A DNA stretch of 25,228 nt from DATGEP01 sp035310125 (lineage in GTDB: Bacteria; Chloroflexota; Ktedonobacteria; Ktedonobacterales; JADMIN01), in the NCBI GenBank assembly GCA_035310125.1, contig DATGEP010000122.1, forward strand, positions 1 through 25,228. Direction: 5' to 3'. Both the position numbers and the translations under genes were made by a program. Of the stretch, positions 6,550 through 13,542 are shown piece by piece. How positions within the stretch are numbered: position 1 is the stretch's first letter; the number at the start of each line of letters is the position of its first letter. The notes under the pieces were generated by a model. The model saw nothing but the letters and a program-made list of their open reading frames with translations. It was not told where the DNA came from and ran no database searches.

Positions 6550-7920
6550 ATGATAGATCGCCGTCGGTATCGGTGGACGGAGCTGTGGCTGCTCCTCCTG
6601 CCGTCGCTGTTCATGCTGGTGGGCATGACGACGCTGCTCACGGTGCAAAACGTGCTGGGGCCACCATGCGCACCCGTCACCGCTTCACCCATTGGCAACG
6701 CTGTCATTACAACGCATAACTTGCTGCCGCCACTCGACGCGCTCACCCCAGCGTTCGGCCTCATCGCGGCACTGGCCGGTGCGCACATCCTGCTCAATAT
6801 CTTCGCGCCCGACGCCGACCAGACCATTCTGCCCATCGCTGGCACACTTAGCAGCGTTGGCGTGTTGATGTCGCTGCGGCTGGGGCCGTGCATCGGCCAG
6901 TCGAATCTGGGCATCAAGCAGCTCGTGTGGGTCATCGCCGGTCTCATCGCCTGCATGGTAACTGTGCGCTTCACGCGTGACCTGCGCTGGCTGCGCAACT
7001 ACAAATATACCTGGGCGGCGTTGGGCATCGTGCTCGTCGGCGTCACCCTCGTGCATGCGCACAGCTTTAGCACCAACGCGCCGGGCCGCGACGTGCTCTC
7101 CATCGGCCCAGGGGGGCTTTCGCTTCAGCCGTCCGAAATTCTCAAAATTTGTCTGGTGATCTTCTTTGCTGGCTACCTGAGCGAGAACCGCGAGATGCTA
7201 GCCTCGGCGTATTTCCAGATCGGACGGTTGAGACTGCCGCCGCTCAAGCACCTCGGCCCGTTGCTCGCGATGCTCGGGCTCGCGCTCGTCATCTTCGTCG
7301 GCGTGCGCGAGTTGGGCCTCGCTATTCTGATTTTCGGTCTGTTCCTCTCGATGCTCTATGTGGCGAGCAACCGCCCGATGTACGTCGTCGGTGCGGTGCT
7401 GCTTTTCGCCTTTGGAGCATTCGCTGCCTACCATCTGTTCAGCTATGCGCAGACGCGCGTGGCTATTGTCGCCAACGCCTTCGATCCCAACGTCGAGCCG
7501 AACAGCGGCTATCAGATCGTGCAGGGGCTGATCGCATTCGGGCGCGGGGGCATCTTCGGGACAGGACTGGGGATGGGTAAGCCGTACTTCGTGCCGGCCT
7601 CGAATACCGACTACATCGCGGCATCCTTCGGCGAGGAGTTCGGCTTCGCCGGAGTGCTGGCCCTCATCGGGTTATTCATGCTGCTGGTGTATCGCGGCAT
7701 GCACATCGCCGTGCGCAACCGCGATTCGTTCAACCAGCTCATGGCGGTGGGACTGACTGCCGTGTTCGCGCTGCAAACCTTCGTCATCCTGGCCGGCAAT
7801 CTGAAGCTGATGCCACTGACTGGCGTGCCGCTGCCTTTCGTCGCCTATGGTGGCAGCTCGGTGATCGCCAACTTTATCATCATTGGCCTGTTACTCAGGC
7901 TTTCGGAGAATACCGCCTGA
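6550..7920 (+). CDS. FtsW/RodA/SpoVE-family peptidoglycan glycosyltransferase
   Basis: The 456-residue polytopic membrane protein shows ten or more hydrophobic segments. Diagnostic SEDS features are the segment GPGGLSLQPSEILKI near residues 183-197, the GYQIVQGLIAFGRGGIFGTG loop near 319-338, the catalytic-region motif PASNTDYIAASFGEE at about 349-363 and the C-terminal LPFVAYGGSS at about 429-438. SEDS proteins polymerise lipid II into glycan strands, normally with a class B penicillin-binding protein. Neighbourhood next to fhaA/fhaB favours a RodA-like elongation role, but FtsW cannot be excluded because no ftsI or pbp gene is adjacent. It ends the operon, with a strong terminator 18 bases beyond the stop. 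Confidence 0.9.
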   Translation: MIDRRRYRWTELWLLLLPSLFMLVGMTTLLTVQNVLGPPCAPVTASPIGNAVITTHNLLPPLDALTPAFGLIAALAGAHILLNIFAPDADQTILPIAGTLSSVGVLMSLRLGPCIGQSNLGIKQLVWVIAGLIACMVTVRFTRDLRWLRNYKYTWAALGIVLVGVTLVHAHSFSTNAPGRDVLSIGPGGLSLQPSEILKICLVIFFAGYLSENREMLASAYFQIGRLRLPPLKHLGPLLAMLGLALVIFVGVRELGLAILIFGLFLSMLYVASNRPMYVVGAVLLFAFGAFAAYHLFSYAQTRVAIVANAFDPNVEPNSGYQIVQGLIAFGRGGIFGTGLGMGKPYFVPASNTDYIAASFGEEFGFAGVLALIGLFMLLVYRGMHIAVRNRDSFNQLMAVGLTAVFALQTFVILAGNLKLMPLTGVPLPFVAYGGSSVIANFIIIGLLLRLSENTA

Positions 7921-7938
7921 GCTGGCATAACCGCGTGC

Positions 7939-7969
7939 AAAGAGCGCCCAGACGGGCGCTCTTTCGTTT
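7939..7969 (+). terminator. Intrinsic terminator of the ribF-fhaAB-ftsW operon
   Basis: AAAGAGCGCCC (7939-7949), the tetraloop AGAC and GGGCGCTCTTT (7954-7964) form a perfect 11-bp stem, followed by CGTTTC. Together with the T-run at the end of the stem this is a strong rho-independent terminator; the A-run on the 5' arm could also let it work on the other strand. Confidence 0.85.
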
Positions 7970-8078
7970 CGGGCCACTACTCCGCCGCGTCACCAGGGAA
8001 GCGCGGCAGTACGGCACTTTATAGGGGACGTGTACGTATCTTGTAGGGTAGATGAGTCTGTAGGCATTGGCTTAAATG

Positions 8079-8109
8079 TTGCGTACCCCCCGTACCATGT
8101 CGCTATAGT
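8079..8109 (+). promoter_or_regulatory. Candidate promoter of the APC permease gene
   Basis: TTGCGT at 8079-8084 and TATAGT at 8104-8109 are 19 bp apart, slightly longer than ideal. The rest of the 262-bp gap (7921-8182) holds the terminator and a short GTAC repeat pair near 8083-8095. I could not recognise a ydaO-type (c-di-AMP) riboswitch in it. Confidence 0.4.
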
Positions 8110-8182
8110 CCATCAGGCGGGATGACCGCGCAGCTCACCAACAAACAGCAATTTCAGTAGATAAACAAGGGACGGCGTTCGC

Positions 8183-10648
8183 GTGGCCCAGAACGTTTCT
8201 TCATCGGTGGCTCCCGCCTCTGCGCACGAGGCCGCGAGCGGCGGGCATACCGGCAACCGGCTCGGCGCATTCTTGTGTTGGGCGGTTGTCTTCGCCGACA
8301 TCGGCACGTCGGTCTACTATGTGCCGGGCATCCTCTTTAGGACATCCGGTATTGGGGACCTGGCCGGTCTCTTCGTCACCCTCACCCTCGTGGCGTTTGT
8401 CCTTCTGACGCTCAAGTACGCCGAAGTAAGTGTGCGTTTCCCTGAAGGCGGCGGCGTGGTAACGGTTTCCGCTCGCGGCATCAATCCGTGGGCCGGCGCG
8501 GTCGGCGGTATGTTCATTCTCGTGGACTACTTCCTCACTTCGGCTATCAGCTCGCTCTCTGGCGTGCAATACTTCGAGACACTCGTGCCCGCGCTCCGGC
8601 CTATTGCCGTCCAGCTGATCGTGACGTTGATCTTACTGGTGCTGCTGGGCGTACTCAACTGGTGGGGCATCAAAGAGAGCGCCACGGTCAGCGCGGTGTT
8701 CGCCCTTGCCGCGTTCGCGAGCGATATCGCCATTCTGGTGTTTGTGTTCGCCAAAGTGCCCGTGTCGGTCATTAGCCAGGCGTTCCATGTCATGTTCGTC
8801 GGCGAGCACCTCACCGGGCCGGTCCTCCTGACGGGATTCGCCGGCGCTTTCCTGGCGTTCTCGGGCCTGGAGAGCATCTCACAGCTTTCGCCGGTCATGA
8901 AGATACCGCGCAAGCGTACCGTGACGGTGGCGCTGGGAATCGTAGCGATTACCGTTGGCATCACCAGCCCGCTGCTCACGTTCTTTTCGACCACGCTGCT
9001 GGACCCTGCCCACCCGGAGCTGCTGCGCCAGACCGCGCTCTCGACTCCGGGCCGCATTGATCCCAACCAGTTCATCTCGCTGCTTGGCTATGCCGGCGGT
9101 GGGCGTATACTCCAGGTGCTCACGGCGATCACCGCCTCGGCGCTGCTCATCTTCGCCAGCAACACCGCGATCATTGGGGCGTACCACGTTTTTCTCGCGC
9201 TCTCGCGGATGCAGTTTTTCCCCCAGGTCGTCGAGAAGATGAATGCGTTTCGGGGCACACCGCATGTCTCCATCATGCTCGCGACGGGCATTCCGATGGC
9301 GGTATTGATCGCGGTGGGCGGTCGAATTGACATCCTCGGCGACATGTACGCGTTCGGCCTGTTGGGCGCTTTCTCGATGACCTGTATTGCGCTGGACGTG
9401 CTGCGGTTCCGCGAGCGGCGCGGCGAGCTGGTTGCCAGAGTGCATCCAGAGGAAGAGGAGGAGGTCGCGCATCTCAATGGCGCGCTCTACGCGGCGCGCA
9501 TGGCGGAGCTTCGCGCGCGGGTGCCTATATCGGTGAGCCCCGAGATGCGGGAGCGTCTTCAGCTAATACGGACGCAAGCGGCGCGTGGCCAGTTATACAT
9601 CGCTCGGATAGGGCGTCGCGCTGAGCCGGCGTTGATGCGTGTGCGCGGGCTATGGCCTGACCTGCGCTACTATCTTGGGTTCCTCACCACCGTGCTGGTT
9701 GTTGTTGCCTGGGTGACCAACCTCGTTGCCAAGCCGCTGGCAACCGAATTTGGCGGCGGCCTCACCGTCCTGGGCGTAGGAATCGCGGTCATCAATTATC
9801 GCCGGCGCCAGCGCATGGGCGAGACGCCTATTTTCCCAATGGCGATTCTTCGCTATATTCCCAATTCGCGGTTGGTGGTGCTTACCGGAGAGGCGCTGCA
9901 CAACGCCGCCGTCACCCGCGCGGCCATCGAGTCCGCCGACGGGCATACGCTGGTCTTTGTGTATCTGGGTAAGCCGCGCGTGAGTGAGCTGCAGCCGATG
10001 GCCATCAACGATCCATACTTCCGCGACGACGGCGCCAAGCGCACCTTCTCGCGCGCCGCCGCCGATGCCAGCCGTGCGGGTGTAGGGGCGCAGTTCATCT
10101 ATCGTATCGGCGGACATGGGGCTGTGCTGGATGTCTGGCGGGTCGTGCGGCCCGATGAGATCATCGCCGAAGCGCGGTCCGGCAAGCCACTCTCGACCTC
10201 GGTCGCGCCTGAATATGTGCGGTTCCAGACCGTAGATGGCGTCAAGGTCGCGCATTACGTCCGGCATCGTGCCGCCGCGCCCGCGCGCGCCGAGGAAGGA
10301 GCCGAAGCGCCACCCGCGCGGCCAATACCTTCGACTCCAGAAAGGCCGGAGACAACAGATCAGGGTAATGGTCCCCATCCACCACCACGTGTGCCGATTC
10401 CTAAGAAGATTACGGGCATTCCATCCGCGGGAGCGGGGCGCACTCCCTCCGCGGCCGGACCGATCCCACCGCGCGACGACCGCAAGACGAATGAGAGCGG
10501 AAATGTGCCGGACCAGCACTCCGAGGCAGGGGCTTCCCCATCCGGCGACATTGACGATTACGTGTGGACGGGTACCCAGCTCGTGCGTAAGAGCGAGATC
10601 GAGGCCGAGCCGCCGCCAGAAAGCGACGGCTCGGATACCGAGAGCTAA
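8183..10648 (+). CDS. APC-superfamily permease with C-terminal soluble domain
   Basis: The 821-residue protein starts at a GTG with AAGGGA at 8167-8172. Residues about 25-410 form roughly ten membrane helices of an amino-acid/polyamine/cation (APC) type transporter (FADIGTSVYYVPGILF near the start, FSGLESISQLSPVMK in the middle). A cytosolic insert of about 80 residues with an acidic run (EEEEE near 423-427) separates the last two helices (about 495-545). Residues about 558-695 look like a universal-stress-protein-type alpha/beta domain (LVVLTGEALHNAAVTRAA, LVFVYLG). A proline-rich tail of about 125 residues ends the protein. This layout recalls KimA-like potassium importers, but similarity to amino-acid permeases is equally possible, so the substrate is unknown. 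It ends three bases from the convergent CarH-like gene. Confidence 0.8.
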   Translation: MAQNVSSSVAPASAHEAASGGHTGNRLGAFLCWAVVFADIGTSVYYVPGILFRTSGIGDLAGLFVTLTLVAFVLLTLKYAEVSVRFPEGGGVVTVSARGINPWAGAVGGMFILVDYFLTSAISSLSGVQYFETLVPALRPIAVQLIVTLILLVLLGVLNWWGIKESATVSAVFALAAFASDIAILVFVFAKVPVSVISQAFHVMFVGEHLTGPVLLTGFAGAFLAFSGLESISQLSPVMKIPRKRTVTVALGIVAITVGITSPLLTFFSTTLLDPAHPELLRQTALSTPGRIDPNQFISLLGYAGGGRILQVLTAITASALLIFASNTAIIGAYHVFLALSRMQFFPQVVEKMNAFRGTPHVSIMLATGIPMAVLIAVGGRIDILGDMYAFGLLGAFSMTCIALDVLRFRERRGELVARVHPEEEEEVAHLNGALYAARMAELRARVPISVSPEMRERLQLIRTQAARGQLYIARIGRRAEPALMRVRGLWPDLRYYLGFLTTVLVVVAWVTNLVAKPLATEFGGGLTVLGVGIAVINYRRRQRMGETPIFPMAILRYIPNSRLVVLTGEALHNAAVTRAAIESADGHTLVFVYLGKPRVSELQPMAINDPYFRDDGAKRTFSRAAADASRAGVGAQFIYRIGGHGAVLDVWRVVRPDEIIAEARSGKPLSTSVAPEYVRFQTVDGVKVAHYVRHRAAAPARAEEGAEAPPARPIPSTPERPETTDQGNGPHPPPRVPIPKKITGIPSAGAGRTPSAAGPIPPRDDRKTNESGNVPDQHSEAGASPSGDIDDYVWTGTQLVRKSEIEAEPPPESDGSDTES

Positions 10649-10651
10649 CGG

Positions 10652-12109
10652 CTAACGTGCGTGGTGGTCCATGCCAAGTAGCTGCGTCACATGCCACGCC
10701 GCCATACCAGCGTCGTTGCCCAGATAGACGCCAGCCACTTTGTGCTGCAACTCCGGATTACGAGCGAAGACCGGGCCGATGAACGTAAAAGTGGGGCGAG
10801 GCTTATCCAGATGCCCCAGGTGACGGCAGATGCGAGTGAGCGCACGAATACGCGGCGACGCGCTCGCGGAGAGGCAGATGAGCACGGGCCGGCGGCGGCG
10901 AGCTTCTTCTACAAGGCTGTCGCCATCCACATCTTGCCCAAGATAGACCACGCGCAGCCCGGAGCGCCGCCACAAGACGGCCAGCATCAGCGCGGGCATG
11001 TCGTCCAGCTCGCGCGGAGCACACCCAATAAAAGCCAGCGGGCCAGCGGGATTCTCCGGCGTGTTGCGAAAGATCGCGTAGAGCAAGCCACGCACGTAGT
11101 TCATCGCGAAGTGCTCTTCGGGTCCGGTGATGTCGTGGCGCGCCCATAGCTCGGCAATGCGACTCAATGCTGGCTGGAGCAGGTTGCCGCAGAGCGTTTC
11201 GATGGGGCCGCTGTCCATGGCGTCCTTGATGACACGATTTGCCGTTTCCGTCTCCAGGTTCATCAGCGCACGAATGAGCTGTGGGAGCAGCGTGCGCGGA
11301 TCGCGCGCGCGCGCTGGTGTTGCGGCGGCGGAGGTACCGCCAGTGCTGACCCACGCGCGACCGGTGGAGCCCGTATTCTCGTGGCTCCCGGCGGGGTGCG
11401 CGGGATTTATGCTGGCCGGACCCGCCATACCATGCGTGTTTGAGGGGACGGAAGAGTGCGCGCCGCCCAGACCCAGAGGGCCGGCTGTCAAGGGGGTGCC
11501 AAGGGGTCCCGAGACGATACGCTGGTTGAGCGGTCCCGAAAGCGGGCTTACCCAGACCTCGCTCGTCCCCGCGCCCCGTGTGTAGCCTGAGCCGGCGACG
11601 GATGGTGACGGACCTTGCGGCGCTAACCCGGCGAACGATGAGCTGAGCTCGGACGGCAGTACGTCGAGGTCGCGCAGCGGACGAGTCGGTTTCGGTGCGC
11701 GCACGGACGCGAACGAGCTTGTGGGCAGTGGTCCCGTGTTTACGCGGGTCCGCGCCTGCGGATCCTCGCCGGGCCGCGTTTCCCCCGGTGTGTCGCTCCA
11801 GGCGTCCTCATCCGCGGCTGGCCGTTGCGCCGCGCGCAGGCGCTCCGCGGCATCTATCGGCGACACGCCGTTGAGGATCTGATCGCGCAGCCAGATGCAC
11901 GCGACCAGGTCCCGTTCTGAATAGCGACGCACTGCGCCCACGTCGTCGTTCAGGCGGGTCGGGGAGGGGATGCCAAGCTGCTGCTCCCATCCCCACAGGA
12001 TCATTGGCCGCAGGCCCACCAGCTGTACGATCGTCGTGAGATCATATTGCGGGCCGCTCGCGTAATTCGCTAGATTTGGCGGATTGCCGCCCGGAATGCC
12101 TATACTCAC
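10652..12109 (-). CDS. CarH/LitR-like regulator: MerR-type HTH plus cobalamin-type domain
   Basis: The 485-residue protein starts at GTG 12109, six bases after AGGAGG (12121-12116); an upstream ATG at 12136 lies before this site and is unlikely. Residues about 22-95 are a MerR-type HTH (YDLTTIVQLVGLRPMILWGW; VRRYSERDL). A disordered Gly/Ser/Pro/Thr-rich linker covers about 96-270. Residues about 271-485 match the helical bundle and Rossmann-like cobalamin domain of CarH/LitR light-dependent repressors: the capping motif W322-x9-E332-H333 is intact. However, at the place of the lower-ligand motif E-x-H-x-x-G the protein reads E367-L-D-D-M-P, so the histidine and glycine are missing. It may bind another ligand, or none. 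It is expected to act in the cytosol on DNA, possibly its own promoter. Confidence 0.78.
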   Translation of the reverse strand: MSIGIPGGNPPNLANYASGPQYDLTTIVQLVGLRPMILWGWEQQLGIPSPTRLNDDVGAVRRYSERDLVACIWLRDQILNGVSPIDAAERLRAAQRPAADEDAWSDTPGETRPGEDPQARTRVNTGPLPTSSFASVRAPKPTRPLRDLDVLPSELSSSFAGLAPQGPSPSVAGSGYTRGAGTSEVWVSPLSGPLNQRIVSGPLGTPLTAGPLGLGGAHSSVPSNTHGMAGPASINPAHPAGSHENTGSTGRAWVSTGGTSAAATPARARDPRTLLPQLIRALMNLETETANRVIKDAMDSGPIETLCGNLLQPALSRIAELWARHDITGPEEHFAMNYVRGLLYAIFRNTPENPAGPLAFIGCAPRELDDMPALMLAVLWRRSGLRVVYLGQDVDGDSLVEEARRRRPVLICLSASASPRIRALTRICRHLGHLDKPRPTFTFIGPVFARNPELQHKVAGVYLGNDAGMAAWHVTQLLGMDHHAR

Positions 12110-12214
12110 CTCATGCCTCCTCACCGCCAGGCACATCCAGTTTTGGGTACAGGGTACAACATGCGGTATCGGCGGCGCGAGGGGGATATAGCCTCCGATA
12201 TCTGGATGCGCGGA

Positions 12215-12223
12215 ATTATATCA
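12215..12223 (-). promoter_or_regulatory. Extended -10 promoter of the CarH-like gene
   Basis: On the minus strand TGA-TATAAT (12223-12215) is a perfect -10 hexamer with the TGN extension. No good -35 hexamer lies 16-18 bp upstream, which fits an extended -10 or an activator-dependent promoter. The leader to the GTG is about 100 bases. Confidence 0.6.
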
Positions 12224-12253
12224 CGAATGGCAATACCTAAAACCATTTCACGC

Positions 12254-12269
12254 TGTGAGTTTATTCACA
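12254..12269. promoter_or_regulatory. CRP/FNR-family binding site
   Basis: TGTGA-N6-TCACA is a perfect match to the core of the CRP consensus. Its centre is about 53 bp upstream of the start predicted from the -10 element at 12215-12220, which lacks a -35 hexamer, so activation by a CRP-family protein is plausible. There is no CRP-family gene in the window. Confidence 0.55.
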
Positions 12270-12411
12270 ATGCGACTTATACGAATGCTAGAGTTTCTCT
12301 TCGCTTGCCGCCGTCCAGTGAGCGAACGGCACCGCATCACCTGTTACTCGTTGTTACGTAGCAGATGCCAGCCACAAAAGGCAAGCGTAGCAACGCCAAG
12401 GTGGAAGCATG

Positions 12412-13338
12412 TCACCTTGCGCCGCGCAGCCGTTCCAGCGCCGCGATGGTATCTTGCCAGTCGCGCATGGCCGCGGTAGCCCAGGCCGGAATCGCCTCGG
12501 ACGAGACGCCCGGCGTACCCGAATGGCTGCCCTGTGTGGCGATCTGCCGCGCGAAAGCATATTGGGCGTGCGCCCAGGCAATGTCGCTGGCCAGTGAAGT
12601 ATCCTCGCGCGCCTCCAGACCACGCAGCCAGGCAATGCCAGTCAACAGGCCCGGTGTCTGGCGATTGATGTCGGCCACATGGTGGGGGATGATGTAGCCC
12701 TGCATTGTGGATGAGAGCTCATAGAGGCCCTGGTGGAGCGATCCAGCCGGCAACACGCCAGCCGGCGGTAATGTCGTGAGCGCGTGCAGGGTGAGCGCCA
12801 GATGCTCGCCGACCGCCTCAATGTTGGAGGCCAGGTGCGCCGCCACGACATGCCGGTATGCGAAGCCACAGCGTCGCAGTTGTAATTCGAGCGGCTCGCC
12901 CACCGGCGCGTAGCCATGAAACAACGGCCACCAGGTGTCCGTATCCCACCGCGTGCGCAGCTCCGGATATGCCGCCTCCAGCGCGCTCAGATAGCTCTGC
13001 GTCGCGACTTCCAGCGTCCCAGCAACGGACATCAGACGGTGGCAGGCCGCCTCCAAACGCAGCAAAAAGGCTTCACCACGCTCATGAGGATAGGGGGGCA
13101 TGCCGGGAAAATGCTGAAGCAACGCCAGGAAATACTCAGCTTCAACCCCCAGCTCACCCATCGCCCCCGTCAGCGCGGCGCGAATTTCAGGAGACACTCG
13201 GCTGACGCGCAAACCCGCGTACAATCGCCCTTCCCACGCAGACTCGCGCTGGACATCCGCCGTTCGCGTGGGCGCCGCCGTCACGCGGACGCGGATCGGG
13301 GGAACCGCGATGCGTGCGCGTGTGCTTCCGGGACCCAT
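12412..13338 (-). CDS. Predicted all-helical protein of unknown function
   Basis: I do not recognise this 308-residue protein. It opens with about 30 basic, Pro/Thr-rich residues that are probably disordered; the remainder is rich in Ala, Leu, Glu and His and reads as a series of amphipathic helices (for example YLSALEAAYPEL, VGEHLALTLHALTTL, DIAWAHAQYAFARQ). There is no signal peptide or membrane segment, so it should be cytosolic. Histidines recur in the helices (PYPHE, HHVADIN), but no known metal motif is clear. CACCTCCTT at 13343-13351 gives a near-perfect Shine-Dalgarno (AAGGAGGTG) on the minus strand, so translation is strong. It diverges from the GAF histidine kinase gene with a shared 204-bp promoter region. 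Confidence 0.75.
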   Translation of the reverse strand: MGPGSTRARIAVPPIRVRVTAAPTRTADVQRESAWEGRLYAGLRVSRVSPEIRAALTGAMGELGVEAEYFLALLQHFPGMPPYPHERGEAFLLRLEAACHRLMSVAGTLEVATQSYLSALEAAYPELRTRWDTDTWWPLFHGYAPVGEPLELQLRRCGFAYRHVVAAHLASNIEAVGEHLALTLHALTTLPPAGVLPAGSLHQGLYELSSTMQGYIIPHHVADINRQTPGLLTGIAWLRGLEAREDTSLASDIAWAHAQYAFARQIATQGSHSGTPGVSSEAIPAWATAAMRDWQDTIAALERLRGAR

Positions 13339-13374
13339 CCTGCACCTCCTTCTTCCTCACAACGCCGTGCGGCG

Positions 13375-13403
13375 ATTGTACGGCAGAATACCGAAGGCGA
13401 CAA
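13375..13403 (-). promoter_or_regulatory. Promoter of the helical unknown protein
   Basis: On the minus strand TTGTCG (13403-13398) and TACAAT (13380-13375) are separated by 17 bp, a good sigma-70-type promoter. The leader to the ATG is about 30 bases. Confidence 0.6.
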
Positions 13404-13448
13404 TAGTGATAGGACTTCGCGGCAAGACTGGTTCACATGCCCGCCCGC

Positions 13449-13478
13449 TTGACGGGATTGACCGAGCACACGTACAAT
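13449..13478 (+). promoter_or_regulatory. Promoter of the GAF histidine kinase gene
   Basis: TTGACG at 13449-13454 and TACAAT at 13473-13478 are separated by 18 bp. The -10 hexamer is identical to that of the divergent promoter; the two -10 elements point away from each other about 92 bp apart. Confidence 0.6.
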
Positions 13479-13542
13479 TCTTCACTGAATCTCTCGAACA
13501 GAATGCCTCAGCGCCGAGGCGTACGGAGGCAATGTATTCGCC

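Larger units (their letters stand above)
12110..12411. other. 302-bp intergenic region with minus-strand regulatory sites
   Basis: No gene is supported here. It holds the Shine-Dalgarno and promoter of the CarH-like gene, a CRP-type palindrome and an inverted GATAT pair (12185-12189 with 12198-12202) in the leader. The rest, toward 12411, is the 3' side of the upstream gene; a 6-bp hairpin (AAGGTG/CACCTT) near its stop codon is too weak to call a terminator. Confidence 0.5.

Noticed and set aside
7971..8182. c-di-AMP (ydaO-type) riboswitch before the APC permease
   Set aside because: Considered because KimA-type genes can carry one; the conserved elements could not be found by eye. A covariance-model search would be decisive.
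12113..12361. Plus-strand small frame in the intergenic region
   Set aside because: It has no Shine-Dalgarno and lies across promoter elements of the minus-strand gene.
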